A stretch of 64,000 nt of DNA from Eutreptiella sp. 'Long Island Sound 2002'. Taxonomy: Eukaryota; Euglenozoa; Euglenophyceae; Eutreptiales; Eutreptiaceae. The translations under genes were made by a program, and so were the position numbers. Shown here in pieces: positions 22,480 through 33,633 of this stretch (position 1 is its first letter; each line of letters starts with the position of its first letter). The notes below the pieces were generated by a model. That model was not told the DNA's origin. It was given only the letters and a program-made list of their open reading frames with translations, and made no database searches. The stretch covers positions 160,832,283 through 160,896,282 of the forward strand of contig OZ038381.1 of NCBI GenBank assembly GCA_964036045.1. The letters run 5' to 3'.

Positions 22480-23626
22480 GCACCCGAACTCCTGGGCCTA
22501 GAATGCCCAGTGTCTCTTTCCACAGTACCGGCACTCTTTACTCGGAGGTCAAGAACAATCCTGCCATTGCCCATTCCTCATGCGGAAATGCTTCTTCCCA
22601 TTGATCCATCGAAACTCGAACTGGCTGGGCGTGGATCTTCGTTCAGCACCTCCACCCCTCCTATCTTTGCGATCTCCACTGCTGGAGCTGTCCGTATCCG
22701 AACTATCATCAGAGCTTGATCCAGACGACGACTCCGAGGTAGACGAGCTATCAGAGTTCGAGTCACTCCACTTACCCGATCTGGACGACTTCTTTTTCTT
22801 GCTCTTTCATTCCTTCTCGCTCTTCTTCCGAGCCCGTCTCTTCTCCTTCTTTTTTCGTTCTTTCCTTTGACCTCCTAGTCTTTTCTTCATCCTTCAAGTG
22901 CTTTTTTCCCTTTTCATCACATTTGAGCAGGACTTCCCAAATTTTCACCTCCATAGGGCCAAACTCCACTGCTCAATCATGTTCTTCCGCGAGTTCACTG
23001 ATGAATCTCACAAAGTGGCAAACATACTTGGGAGCCCCAGGTCTCTTGCGCAACATTTTCATGTTCTTCCTCGAGAGGACCTTTGCCTGATTCACCACCT
23101 CTGCTGCTCCTTCCAAGTTAAGCTGGCCTCTCTCCGGGTCCGCCATATGCTGATCCTCATCTGCCTGGGATGGGTCGGTCGCAAAGCTGTCCACTTGCGG
23201 CTTAGCACCACTCTTTCCCGGCTGTGTCGCCGTCTGACCACCAGGACGATTCTCCCTCCCAGCCCGCACCTTCTCAACGAAGCCATTCCTGTACTGCTGC
23301 AGTTGTACTTCCCATCCCGGCTCCGGCACAGCGCTTAATCCGTCCTGGACAAACAGCAAAGCCGGCGATGTCAAGAGGTGACCAGACGAGAGCTCAAACG
23401 CTGTCAGCAGGGTCCATGATTTTTGGGGGTCTCCGATTTGCTGCGGGAATAGACAAGTCAGGGCTTCAGTCACTCTGCCAGCACCACCCTCCATATTCGT
23501 CATACGTTTCCACGTGGCGTTGGCTGCCCGCTCCAGAATATTGAACCCCAAGTACTCCGACCACAAATCAAATCCCTGCTTCGCAAAATCAAGCAGGACC
23601 TCCAGTGCAAGAGTACCATCACCCAT
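22480..23626 (-). CDS. Gag-like nucleocapsid region of the YR element
   Basis: Residues 1-217 (22973-23626) start MGDGTLALEVLLDFAKQGFD and include a helical domain (LGFNILERAANATWKRM) and a Q/P linker. The frame meets UGA at 22973 but continues in phase through a K/E-rich stretch (KDEEKTRRSKERTKKEGEE), then with one shift a long Ser/Asp-rich tract (GKWSDSNSDSSSTSESSSG). A zinc-knuckle-like CRYCGKRHWAF[UAG]AQEFGC (about 22479-22532) follows. The order of helical domain, basic/Ser-rich linker and CCHC-like knuckle is that of a Gag. It lies next to YR and RT on the same strand. It is either decayed or recoded, since UGA, UAG and a frameshift all occur. Confidence 0.5.
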
Positions 23627-23714
23627 GGTAGCAAATCAAAAATGCACTGAGACAAGCACAGCTCCCATGCACACTGTCACCTGCACATTTCTGACTGGCA
23701 ATGCAAATCATGCA

Positions 23715-24330
23715 GACACATTCCGTTAGTCGCTCGAAACCTCTGTTTTTACAACAAAAACATCACGGCTACAATAGGCACTTCTTGGAGCACCAAACTG
23801 TCAACCAAGTCCACGCCACGAACATTTGCAAGTGTGCCACCTCATGGCCCCCGCACAACTACCCCGGTGCCCTGCCACGCCGGCGGCTCTGCTGGTCACA
23901 GACCCCTGTACTAATACCGCACCTCATAGGTGCGGGTGCTGCCATCGGGTGCAGCATCAGACATGGCAGGTAGGAAAAGAGACAAGAGAAAGATGGTGCG
24001 GATGTATCACAATGTTCCTTTTGCACGGTTGTCACAATGTATCATAATGTATCACAAGCAAACTCCAACTTGATTAAAATAGGTTCATTTTGCACAGAAA
24101 AGCGGCTGCCGTCCATGCCCCTGGCTAACCACACCCGTCCGCATGTCGCTCTTCCCCACTGGCATCCCAGGAGGTTAGCCGCACCAGGAGGGCTCCGCAG
24201 ACACATTCCATTAGTCGCTCAAAACCTCTGTTTTTACAATAAAAACATCACGACTACAATAGGCGCTTCTCGGAGCACCAAACTGCCAACCAAGTCCAGG
24301 CCACGAACATTTGCAAGTGTGCCACCTCAT
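23715..24330. repeat. Duplicated RT-flank segment interrupted by a 350-bp module
   Basis: 23715-23845 (CATTCCGTTAGTCGCTCGAAA to GTGTGCCACCTCATGG) recurs at about 24205-24332. Between them, 23850-24200 is a copy of a module found again at about 25085-25440 and 26150-26490 (ACAACCGCCCC(G/T)GGTGCC ... CTCCGCGGAC). Each module includes the hairpin CCGCACCT-CAT-AGGTGCGG; the third copy has mutations in it. The structure is a duplication with an inserted module. Confidence 0.75.
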
Positions 24331-24607
24331 GGGACCATACCACCCTCCCCAGCAGGTCCAGCCACTTACCCAGAAACACTAGCTGGGTGGCTGGCTCCAA
24401 CACACTTTTCGGACTCACAAGCCCCCCCCCCCCCCCCGTATGCCGTCGAAGGTATTGCCTGTTATGGTGTACCAGTAAAAAATCATCGAAGTAGTGGGAC
24501 AAGAGGACATTGGGGGGGGGGGGCACCGCCTCCACCAATCGCGCAACGGCCTTTTGGCAAGTACAAGGACTATATTTCCACCCAAAGGGGAGTCTTTCCA
24601 ACCCCAC
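24254..24607 (-). pseudogene. DIRS-type RT, C-terminal half (motifs B-E)
   Basis: GLERLPFGWKYSP is motif B, HYFDDFLLV the catalytic box (F instead of the L seen in the 14.0-kb copy), LVSPKSVLEP and LVFLGKWLDL motifs D and E. Upstream in the same phase GPFFR fits the segment just before motif B. A G16 run within the frame encodes glycines and keeps phase. The matching N-terminal half is on the same strand at 27.1-27.4 kb, about 2.5 kb upstream. Confidence 0.8.
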
Positions 24608-24839
24608 AACCCGTCCACGGGGCCTTGACCGTGGTCTAAAAAAGGGTCCTTCTTACCTCACAAAGTGCAAAACTCCACATGTAACCGTGGAGCTCGTCCT
24701 ACGTTGTACACTTTAGGTACACCTTTGCCCAGGGAAAATGCCACAAGACTTTCTGATTTTGTCTGTGAAAGTCGCTGCGACTTTTCCTCGTGGGTTTGCA
24801 GGTGGGTTGTGCAGGAGAAGCTGCGGCTAAAATACGGGC

Positions 24840-24970
24840 ACCTTTCACGAGTCGTCCGTGTAGGGGAAGCCTCGACGAGCTGCTGGTAAAAATACGGGAA
24901 CCCTTGACGGGTTGTCCGTGTAGGGGAAGCCTACACCAGCTGCGGGTAAAATCACGGGCACCCTTTGATA
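24840..24970. repeat. 60-bp minisatellite, array 1
   Basis: Two copies of a unit with CGTCCGTGTAGGGGAAGCCT and TAAAATTACGGGCACCC-like ends, spaced exactly 60 bases. This starts the first ~1-kb duplicated unit. Confidence 0.85.
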
Positions 24971-25004
24971 GGTAGGAAGAACCAAAGGGCACGACATTAC
25001 CTGT

Positions 25005-26070
25005 TGGCTGGGGGCTGGCTGCGGCAGCACCATGACCAACACAAGCGGTTGGGGGGGGGGGGCATCCTACGAGTCGAAGAAGGCCCTCGCACAACCGCCC
25101 CGGTGCCCTGCCACTCCGGCGGCTCTACTAGTCACAGACCCCTGTACTAATACCGCACCTCATAGGTGCGGGTGCTGCCATCGGGTGCAGCGTCAAACAT
25201 GGCAGGTAGGAAAAGAGACAAGAGAAAGATAGTGCGGATGTATCACAATGTTCCTTTTGCACAGTTGTCACAATGTATCACAATGTATCCAAGCGAACTC
25301 CAACTTGATTAAAATAGGTTCATTTTGCACACAAAAGCGGCTGCCGTCCATGCCCCTAGCTAACCACACCAGTCCGCATGTCGCTCTTCCCTACTGGCAT
25401 CCCAGGAGGTTAGCCGCGCCAGGAGGGCTCCGCGGACTGCTTTTCTTAAAAAAAGAGGGGTGGTTTGGTGGTTATCCAAAACAAAAAGGAACAAAAACAA
25501 GGAACGAAATATTTTGCCACGTCCAATTGGGGGCGGGGGGGGGGGGTTCGGGGAAGGGGTTGGCATGGTGTATGGTGTATCTGTCAGTATTTTATCGCGC
25601 AGTACAGTGAAAAGATCCTACGCGAGTGGAGATGACATTCAATTTCACAAAAGGGGGATGCCGGTCGGACCACAAAAATTGAGTTTCCTCGCTTCTGAAA
25701 GTTGGCAAGGTGGGGTTGCAGGGGTTGGGGCATACGGCAAGCAAGTAGAACACAAAAGGACATAAAAATTTCATGGAGCATCATGTTCCTTTACCTTCTT
25801 TTCAAGAAGGCAAAGCGTACACGAGCTACGGGCCAAATTACCCTTGACGGGTCGTCCGTGCAGGGGAAGCCTACACAAGCCACGGCTAAAATTACGGGCA
25901 CCCTTCAGCCCTTGACGGGTCGTCGGTGTAGGGGAAGCCTACACAAGCTGCAGCTAAAATTACGGGCACCTTTGACGGGTTGTTCGTGTAGGGGCGGCCT
26001 ATACGAGCTGCAAGATAAATTACGGGCACCCTTTGCTGGTAGGAAGAACCAAATGGTAGGACATTACCTG
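25005..26070. repeat. ~1.07-kb duplicated unit, copy 1
   Basis: From TTGGCTGGGGGCTGGCTGCG to the same landmark at 26071. It contains in order a G run, the 350-bp module, CTTTTCTTAAAAAAAGAGGGG, a second G run, a segment with TATGGTGTATCTGTCAG, and a 60-bp minisatellite array. No coding frame of note. Confidence 0.8.
25842..26035. repeat. 60-bp minisatellite, array 2
   Basis: Three copies beginning TTGACGGGTCGTC or close variants (about 25842, 25914, 25975). Spacing varies slightly because of a small insertion. Confidence 0.85.
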
Positions 26071-27020
26071 TTGGCTGGGGGCTGGCTGTAGCAGCACGAT
26101 GACCAAGACAAGCGTTAGGGGGGGCTTCCTACGAGGCGAAGAAGCCCCCGCACAACCGCCCTGGTGCCCTGCCACTCCGGCGGCTCTACTGGTCGCGGCC
26201 CCCTGCACTCATACCGCACCTCATGGGTGCCGGTGTTGCCATCGGGTGCGCATCACGCATGGCGGGCCGGAAAAGAGACAAGAGAAAGATGGTGCGGATG
26301 CATCACAATGTTTCTTTCGCATAGTTGTCACAATGTATCACAATGTATTACAAGCAAACTCCGGCTTGATTCAAATAGGTTCATTTTGCACAAAAAAGCG
26401 GCTGCCGTCCATGCCCTTGGCTAACCACACCACTCCGCATGTCGCTCTTCCCTACTGGCATCCCAGGAGGTTAGCCGCGCCACGAGGGCTCCGCGGACTG
26501 CTTTTCTAAAAAAAGAGGGGTGGTTTGGTGGTTATCGATAATAAAATGGAACCAAAACAAGGAACGAAATATTTTGCCATCTCCATTCGGGGGGGGGGGG
26601 GGTCGGGGAAGGGGTCGGCATGGTGTATGGTGTATCTGTCAGTATTTTGTCAGTTCAGTTTCCTCGCTTATGAGAGTTGGCAGGGTGGGGTTGCAGGGGT
26701 TGGGGCATACGGCAAGCAGGTAGAAAACAAAAGTACATAAAAACTTCCCTGGAGCATCAGGTTACTTTACCTTTTTTTCAGGAAGTGAAAGCATAAACAA
26801 GCTGCGGGTCAAATTACGGGCACCCTTGACGGGTCGTCCGTGTAGGGGAAGCGTAGACAAGCTGCGGTTAAAATTACGGGCACCGTTGACGGGTCGTCTG
26901 TACACAGGCAGCCTACATGAGCTCCGGCTAAACTGACGGGCACCCTTGACGGGTCGTCCGTGGAGGGGAAGCCTACACGAGCTGCGGGTAAAATTACGGG
27001 CACCCTTGACGGGTCGTACG
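26071..27020. repeat. ~1-kb duplicated unit, copy 2, with minisatellite array 3
   Basis: Same order as copy 1. It ends in four 60-bp repeat starts at 26825, 26885, 26945 and 27005, exactly 60 bases apart. Confidence 0.85.
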
Positions 27021-27076
27021 AAGCAAACACCGGGGCAAAACACCGTGGAATCCTACGGTGTGTTTTATGGTGTGTT

Positions 27077-27409
27077 TTACACGGGGTCCGGACCCCCCTC
27101 GCGGGAAAAAATGCAATACATGATTTTGTCGTTGAACGACCAGTACGGCCACATGCGGCACAATGCATTCATTAAATTTGTATGAGTCCCGTACAACGGG
27201 AACCCCGGACAAAAAAAGTTTAGCAGATTACTCCACTGCCCCCATGACTGTAGCGAAAACCGGGGACGGGTACACCCATTCGGGGCATTTTGTTTAGCGC
27301 AGTTGAGTATAAGAGAAACCGCCTTGGACGTCTTGGGGATAATGAAAGGCGAGTAGGTGGGAGAGGGGTCGCCAGCCAAGTCATGGAGAAGCCACTGGCG
27401 CTTCAACAC
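27077..27409 (-). pseudogene. DIRS-type RT, N-terminal half (motifs 1-2)
   Basis: SPFIIPKTSKAVSLILNCAKQN and RPRFSLQSW align by eye with PVIPKNSEKCSFVMNCMKQN and PRFVLPQL of the 20.8-kb RT. A motif-A-like YKFN then appears in another frame near 27,170-27,200, after which similarity ends. With 24254-24607 this makes one RT interrupted by the repeat units. 27410-28300 holds only frames with no recognisable content. Confidence 0.65.
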
Positions 27410-28301
27410 GGCTGCAAACTCAGCGACCCCGGCTGATACCTAGCATGATGCACCGCTCCGTTGGAAACCCTTGGCATCCACCCAATGCTCCTCCACATTA
27501 AAATCCCGCAGCCCCCCCTCCCCAAATGAATCGTCTCTGGGACGGCATCTTCCCATATGCCCTGGGGGATGAAGTGACTCCCCACGGGCCCCCGCTCGTT
27601 CTGGAGGACGCCTGGGTTCACTTTACCTGCCCACGGGGTGGGAGGATAGTGACGTGGAGCAGACCCCTCCATTCGTCGAGCCGCATTGAAAACCCCCGCA
27701 GGACCTAACCAGGACCCGCACCGCCTTCCTGTGTGGTGTCTCCGGGAATTGGGTAGCGGGAACCCCCCCCCCCCCCCTTGCGGGGCCCAACTTCCGTTTG
27801 AGGACACAGAGCAAGGGCGGGGCCGTGAACCAAAAACTAAGTGTTTTTGTGTTCAGGGTTTCATGTTTTGTGGGGGAAATATGCGCTTCAGCCCAAGTGG
27901 CCCATTTGGGACCGTTTGCCATTTTGGTGTCCGGGAGGTATGGGATACTTCCCGGGAGTACATGCAGACCAGAAGGGGGTTGCTGAAATGGGATGTAGAC
28001 CATACATACTGACCGGGAACCCCATGCTGATTGCACTTCCCTGTGGGGTTCCTGATTTTGGGTGGCACACAACAATGGGCACAACAAACAATCCACAAAA
28101 CAATGGTTCACTTATACGTTGTTGTTATTCCTTTCTTTGCCGCTTGTTGCTTTCATCCTTCACTCCCCCCGTCTTTTGTAACGCCTTCAACCCATACATC
28201 TCTAGCATATAAGCCATCCCCCTTTTGCTAATTCGGGGGTTACACACGGACCAACCCCTACAGCAGTTTTGCAGGAGTGTTTTGAATGGTGAGTTCCGCC
28301 G

Positions 28302-29484
28302 TTAGGTTGGTACGGAAGTGAACATGTACATACTCCTATATTTCCTAGAACCCATGCGCCGTGCGCCACGGTCCAATGGAGCCACAAAGTTGGCTTCCAT
28401 TTCATGCGGCTCCAACACACGCACACCTTGGTATGCACAAGCCACCCCCGTGTCACTCAAGAATGTCTTTTTTCTCCACAATCCCTGTAGGTCAGTGACA
28501 CTCCTCACGATACTACAAACAAATGTGTACACCTTAACATTATTCCCCTCCACGGTGCGGTTAGGGTAGAACTCCTTCAATAACTCCACCACACGCTTTT
28601 GATACTCCGGCTTCTCCATAGATATTCCTGCAGAGGTAAGGTCAAATGTATCCTTTTTTTGAGGCCGGAGGGCAACACGGTCCGCCAAAGGTACATTTTC
28701 ACCTTCTTGCATAATGTCCGATCACACTTCTTGCATGCGACCTATAACGCCCCGTCCGTCCCCACCCGCTACCCACGCTGACAGGTCACTCCCTAGTCGC
28801 TTGGCAATTGCGTTGCAAAACCGTGCCGCACAATGTGCACAAGCCCCCACCCTCTTAGTTCGCCGGGGTGCTCTTAAGAATGCACCCCAAGGGGCCATCA
28901 GGGTTATGTTGTCACACGGTTCTAAGTTATCCCCGTCCTCACGGGTCGAACACTTGGTCACGGGGCTATAGTTGCTAACCTGCATCCCCTTTCCATCCCG
29001 GTTAGAAAGCATTCAAACCCTATTGTTTGTCGATTTTCAAGCACTACGTTACTGTTTGCCTCTAAGTACTCCACCTGTATTCAATCCAGGTGCCTCATCC
29101 ATGCCGCACAACCAAGCGCGATCATCGGCGTCTACCACCACCCACCATGTGGCCCAATTCGCCGGCACACTTGCGGCACGGGGCCCACCCAAAGTAAAAA
29201 CCTTCCACATTGTCCAATTTCAACCCTGTGCGGATGCATAAACGGTCGTGCGCGTATTTTACGGTGAGCCACGCGGAGCATCCGTGTGGACACGATACTT
29301 CGGCGCCGCAGTGTGACACGATGTGCAGACACAGATAGGCGCCATGTGCGCGGGCGGCGCAACCAGTGGGATGGGAGTGCCCCCCCCCCCCCCCCCCAGC
29401 ACAACCCCCCCCTACCCCACCAAGCTGCACCCGCCGCCGAACGCCCCCCCCACCACAAAGGCACCCTCCCGGAAAGTAGAGCAA
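28302..29484 (-). CDS. Unidentified minus-strand coding remains, zinc-binding at N-terminus
   Basis: Three frames look like one gene. The first (about 29122-29330) has CPHGCSAWLTVKYAHDRLCI and FYFGWAPCRKCAGELGHM, a Cys/His pattern suggesting metal binding. The second (28722-29012) has CAHCAARFCNAIAKRLGSD and ends UGA. The third (28302-28712, 136 residues) is lysine-rich with KKDTFDLTSAGISMEKPEYQ, LLKEFYPNRTVEGNNVKVYT and LDRGARRMGSRKYR. I do not recognise the family. Position next to family A DNA suggests an element-borne gene. Confidence 0.4.
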
Positions 29485-29599
29485 ACCCCCCCTCCCTCAC
29501 GCGCCGAAACGCACGGAACCCTCCCCCCCCCTCCCCCCCAAAATGCACCAAACCCAAAAAATGGTACATGGGAACCGGGTCAACAAGCAAGACAGGAAG

Positions 29600-29772
29600 G
29601 GTGATCAGCATGAGGTTCCTGATCAGGAAGTATATTCAAGAACCCTATTAAGGAACACCTTCCGGGTCAGGATGTGCAGTCAGGAACCCCGATTAGCAAC
29701 ATGTTCCTAATCAGCAACATGTTCTTGAACATAGTTCCTGGAAAGAGTTCTTGATCTGCAAATCCTTCCTAT
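29600..29772. repeat. Family A short-repeat array (left)
   Basis: Repeats of GTTCCTGATCAGGAAG, AACATGTTCCTAATCAGCAA and related forms. The same motif recurs at 39.41-39.57 and 46.10-46.20 kb. It lies just left of a transposase gene. Confidence 0.75.
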
Positions 29773-29836
29773 TTACCCTTCCTCGCTTATTTCCTGTCCA
29801 CGGTGCTTTGTCCTGCACTACCCACCATGGACGACC

Positions 29837-30455
29837 TTGTCAAAAGGTTCTAAGGCCGATGTGCTGCGGCTGACGCGCAAACCTTTTGCCATGTTGAAGC
29901 CTGACGGAAAGGCAAGGCGCTTGGCACTGGTGGAGCGTGTGACCCGTGCCCTGGTCGCTGATAGCGACGTGACCCTATCGGTGACGTCCACGGGTGTTGT
30001 TGTGCTCACCGGTGGGTGTCTGGACAATGAGCAGTCTGCGTGCAATTGGGAGACCGGATTATGCGGTGGACGTGCTCCGGACTGCACGGTCCATGATGCT
30101 CTCTGTGCGCCAGATGCTCAAGGTGAGCCGCCGCTGCACCCGGCAGAAATTGTTGGAAACGCGGAGAGCACTTACACCGTATGTGGCCACCCCCGTGGCT
30201 GTGATTGGTCCCGAGAGAAAGCGGCGGTCGGGCGCCTTCGTGTCACTCACGGAGCTTGTGCAACACCAAGCGGCGTTGGCACAAAAGGCGGGTGTGCTCA
30301 TGGTCCCACCCGGATGGCGTCGGATCCCCATCATCATTTGTGTGGATGCATGCGCGTTGTGGCGAACGTCTGCCACTCGGGCGGACGTATTCGTTGGGGT
30401 ATGGGTTCTCTCCGGCTTTGGCCGGCGACTGGAAAACATTCTGCGTGCGCAGTGA
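29837..30455 (+). pseudogene. N-terminal part of a DDE transposase, family A
   Basis: It begins with KGSKADVLRLTRKPF and VERVTRALVADSDV in one frame, then shifts near 30,040 into a frame reading LRTARSMMLSVRQMLKVSRR and IPIIICVDACALWRTSATRA before a DVFVGVWV segment. The last part is the first catalytic Asp region (VDA, about 30345-30347) and is analogous to IGVDGTNRWNRAYVH in the family B transposase. The second and third acid regions are missing; after 30,455 the plus strand has only an antisense-type frame. The protein is truncated. It faces a coiled-coil gene on the other strand. Confidence 0.55.
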
Positions 30456-30499
30456 GCGCACGGACTCTGACTGGGACTGAGACTCCGTTGTGCGCACAT

Positions 30500-30958
30500 T
30501 TACGAGTGCCCAAGCCTTTCGACCTGTGTGTCCGCCCTTGCATGTGCCGTGTGTGCCGTGTCCCTCGGGCTGTGCAACCGCTCATTCTGTGCTGTCTGCT
30601 GGGGCACTCTGCTCGCACTTTGTGCAGACATGTCCGACAGCTCAACGTAGTCCGCATGTTGGCACTGCTCAACGCCCTTCATCTCCACAATCTTGTCCCG
30701 AAGGGTCTTATGGTCCGCCTCAACCCAAGTCAACTGTGCCTCCATGCCCTTGGGCTTCATCACTTCAGTCACAGCCTGCCTGCATGCCTCATCAACAGCA
30801 TGGGAAACCGCATCCGTCAGCCTGGCCACAAGCGCGTCAGTGTCGAGGGGACCGCCTGCAGTAGGAGCAGCAACTTTGCCCTTGCCCTTGCGCTCCACCA
30901 CGTCCTTCTTCGGCCTGTTCTGTTCCGGTTGCTCCTCATCCCCAGAGATCTCCTCCAC
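30500..30958 (-). CDS. Coiled-coil protein, family A
   Basis: 152 residues. An acidic/basic N-terminus (EEISGDEEQPEQNRPKKD and ERKGKGKV) is followed by a helical coiled coil (DALVARLTDAVSHAVDEAC, TWVEADHKTLRDKIVEMKG). It resembles in layout the second half of the family B middle gene. It lies directly left of the family B insertion, and 38722-39379 (minus strand) directly right of it; together they may have been one gene. The phases on the two sides differ by one base as they stand. Confidence 0.5.
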   Translation of the reverse strand: MEEISGDEEQPEQNRPKKDVVERKGKGKVAAPTAGGPLDTDALVARLTDAVSHAVDEACRQAVTEVMKPKGMEAQLTWVEADHKTLRDKIVEMKGVEQCQHADYVELSDMSAQSASRVPQQTAQNERLHSPRDTAHTAHARADTQVERLGHS

Positions 30959-30979
30959 CTTGACGTGCGTACGATGTAC

Positions 30980-31310
30980 CTGCGGCTCACTGGTGACTAA
31001 GTGGAAATCTGAAGTTGGGGCTCATTTGGGGCTCAGTTGTGCATTGCGATGTCTTTGTGCTTGTTTGTTGTGTGTTTTGCATGCTAGGTAATGTGCATTT
31101 AATGTTTTTAGAAGTTTTAGATACTCACTTGGTCAAGGTTCAAGGGGGGGGGGGGTACTTTTTTTGGTGACGGCTCAGTTGACCGAGCGCCCGACTGAGC
31201 CGTCACTGAGCCGGCTCACTGAGCGCTCAGTGAGCGCTCAGTGGGCGCGCCAAATGGCTCAGTGAGCGCTCAGTGAGAGCTAATTGGGGGCTCACTCAGA
31301 GGGTTCCCCC
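30980..31310. repeat. Family B left terminal inverted repeat
   Basis: After the outer TIR and a spacer with a G13 run, 31170-31300 reads GACGGCTCAGTTGACCGAGC and onward with repeated TGAGCGCTCA, GCGCGCCAAATGGCTCAGTG and GCTAATTGGGGGCTCACTCA. The minus strand of 38400-38605 reads almost the same in the same order. Confidence 0.9.
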
Positions 31311-31411
31311 CCCTTTCCGCCTCTCGTCCGCCCCCCTTTCCGCCTACCCATCCATTCCTTCTCGCTCCCATAGGTCCTCTCTTTCACACCACGTCTAATG
31401 TCGTCCCGGGC

Positions 31412-33628
31412 TTGGAACCGGCGGCTTCAAAGCCTCTCGCGTCTTTCCTTAAACGGCCCCGGGTACCTACCGCTTTCACAGAGGCAGCGTACCCGGGGGT
31501 GCCTTCGACGGACCTAGAGCCCTTGAAGCTGTGGGCCCAGCAGCTCCCTGCCCCTTCCCCAGAAGTGGTCCACATCAACGTGTCTGATGTGACCCTTCTT
31601 GGAAAGAGCTGGATGCACCGGTGCAACCAAATGTTGCGCCAGGTGCATCCAGCTCTTCGTGCCGTACGCTTCCGCTTTCTTGTGGCTGCTGTCCAAGATT
31701 TGGTGCAGCAGTCCTCAGGAAAGCTGATCGGTACCCCCCACGAGTTCGGGACACGGGTTCATGACACCAAAGACCTCCAACACGGTTGGACTGCACATCT
31801 TGGTGTCAGCCACGTTGCACCCAAGAAGGGACTCCTTGAGGCCCTGCCTTTCGGGGTCGGGGTGGTGTCAGGGGAATGGTGGGAAAGCCTTTCGGCTTGT
31901 CCCATCATTCCTGAGTGGTGCCATGTGGTGCCCGACTACACCACCCCAGCCCTGTACAGGACCAAGGAGTCCGTGTTCCTCCGCGGTGCCGCCTCCCCTC
32001 CCCCCTACATCTCCCTAGCTGCCCCGGTGATCTCACATGAACTCCCGGCTCATGACCTTGAGTCGGATGAGTCCTTGTGCGACTTGGGGCTCCAAGTGGT
32101 TAGGGGGGCCGTAGAGGCCAAGGAGTGCGAGAACTGGTATCGCATTCTCGTCGACTCCTGCGGCACCCAGCCGGATGCAATTTGGGATCTGCTGTCCGAT
32201 GCACACTCTCGCGAGGAGTGCTTGGCTGATCCCAAACTACCACGGCGCTGGGGTACTCGGCCCGGCAAGCTTATCTCTTTGTTGGGAAGGGACCCCTTGC
32301 AACGGGCTAGTCAGCAGTGCAGTGCTCGCTGGCCCGAGATGAGGGATCTCTTCCCAACGTAGTGGTCGGCAATTGCCGCCGGGGAAGATGCTAGGGAGCA
32401 AACCTGGCATACTGACGTTGATAAGTTGCCAGGTACGCTCCCTAGCATGGGTGAGCTGCCCGGGCATCTCTAAATGATGCTTGTCCTCTCGGACAAATAT
32501 CATTTGGAGGTGCACTTGGGCAGCCACCTGGGTGACCATGACGCTCTGCGGGTCAAGACCTTCGAGTTTCAGCGTGGGGACATGGTTCTCTTTGCCTCCA
32601 CGCTGAGACATCGGGGTCTCGCCGCGCTGCCGGGGGTGGGGAAGCATGTTGTCATCTTCCGCTTCCTCACCCCCGACGAGCGCCACGAGTGGGTGGACGT
32701 GGAGCGGTTCATCCTTGACCCTCTGCCAGGGGCCAAGGATGAGCTGGCTTCACGGCCACGGGGAGACGGGCCGCTGCCCAACCCCAGGGCCCTCAGCCAC
32801 TGGGGGCAGTACTTCGCCTTCGGCGAGGGACTGCAGGGCGCGGTCGGTCTGCCGCGGTTTGAGCAGCTGGACGACTGGCTGGCCCCCGTGGGCCCGTCAG
32901 GCCCCGGCTGCCCATACCACCCGCTGCTGCTGGCCAGGCCTGCCCCGGACGCCGCCGACCCCATGTGCCACGTGTACGTGGAGGAAGCCGACGTCCTGTG
33001 GACAAGCGGGCCATCATGGCTCGACCTGGGTAACAGTGGACCCGGGGAGGCCGCCATGCTGCAGCAGTATTGGGCCCCCTCCTACCGCCCCATCTCCGCA
33101 CAGCAGGCTTTGCTGCTCAGCTTCTTGTGGCATCGCGGGCCGGAGAAGCGGTGTACAAGGAGCGATGCGCGCGCCGAGGTCCCGCTTTTGATGCGCTGCA
33201 TCTGCAGCGGCAAGGTGTTACTCCCTTCTCCCCCTGCCATGCAGGATTCACACCGGGGTGTTGGGGGGAATATTGGTAGGGGGCGCGACTGGGTGGTGGT
33301 GGGGTGCACCAGGGTGTTTGGAAAGGTGGGTCTGGGGCTGTGGGCCTGTGGGGCTGTGGGCTGGCACGGGGTTCTCTGTGTGTTATGTGTGCAATGCCCC
33401 ACGAGCGGGCTTAACATGTGCACGGGGTGCCCCACCAGTGGGCTTAACATGTGCGAAAGGTGGCCAGCGCGTGGGCTTCCTGCACAGGCTGTGCCAGTCT
33501 GCTGCTGGCCTTTACGGGGCCTGTATGGGGGCCTGTACGCGCCCTGTGTGTGGCCTGCATGGGGCTGTGCTGAGGCGGCTCCAGCATCCTGCCGCCAGTT
33601 GCAGTTGCCAGTCTGGAGGTGCAACTGA
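31412..33628 (+). CDS. 2-oxoglutarate/Fe(II) dioxygenase, family B
   Basis: One phase runs from 31412 to 33628, broken by UAG (32360-32362) and UAA (32471-32473). The first ~316 residues have no known domain. Between the two UAR codons lies QTWHTD, the HxD iron ligands (His 32408-32410, Asp 32414-32416). After the UAA come SDKYHLEVHLGSH, QRGDMVLFASTLRHRG (distal His 32609-32611) and HVVIFRFL (Arg 32660-32662 for 2-oxoglutarate). Both UAR codons lie inside the catalytic domain, and sequence on each side belongs together, so the gene is either read through/recoded or recently broken. The C-terminal ~200 residues are Pro/Ala-rich; the last ~100 may be non-coding. Substrate unknown; a nucleic-acid base or chromatin protein is a guess from family context. 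Confidence 0.75.
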
Positions 33629-33633
33629 GAGCT

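Noticed and set aside
23913-25172. Hairpin CCGCACCT-CAT-AGGTGCGG as a bacterial-type terminator
   Set aside because: No T run follows and the context is eukaryotic repeat DNA.
29323-29604. Proline-rich proteins encoded near C runs (also 34.7, 36.3, 46.8, 47.7 kb)
   Set aside because: They are translations of homopolymer and G/C-rich tracts, present in several frames at once.
29837-31000. Single 387-residue protein over the whole frame
   Set aside because: From about 30,040 the protein-like signal (first catalytic Asp region) is in a different frame, and from 30,500 it is on the opposite strand; the rest of the long frame is Cys/His/Leu-rich shadow sequence.
31412-32362. Stand-alone 316-residue gene ending at UAG
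   Set aside because: The same phase carries the dioxygenase HxD motif just after the UAG, so it is better seen as the N-terminal part of one gene.
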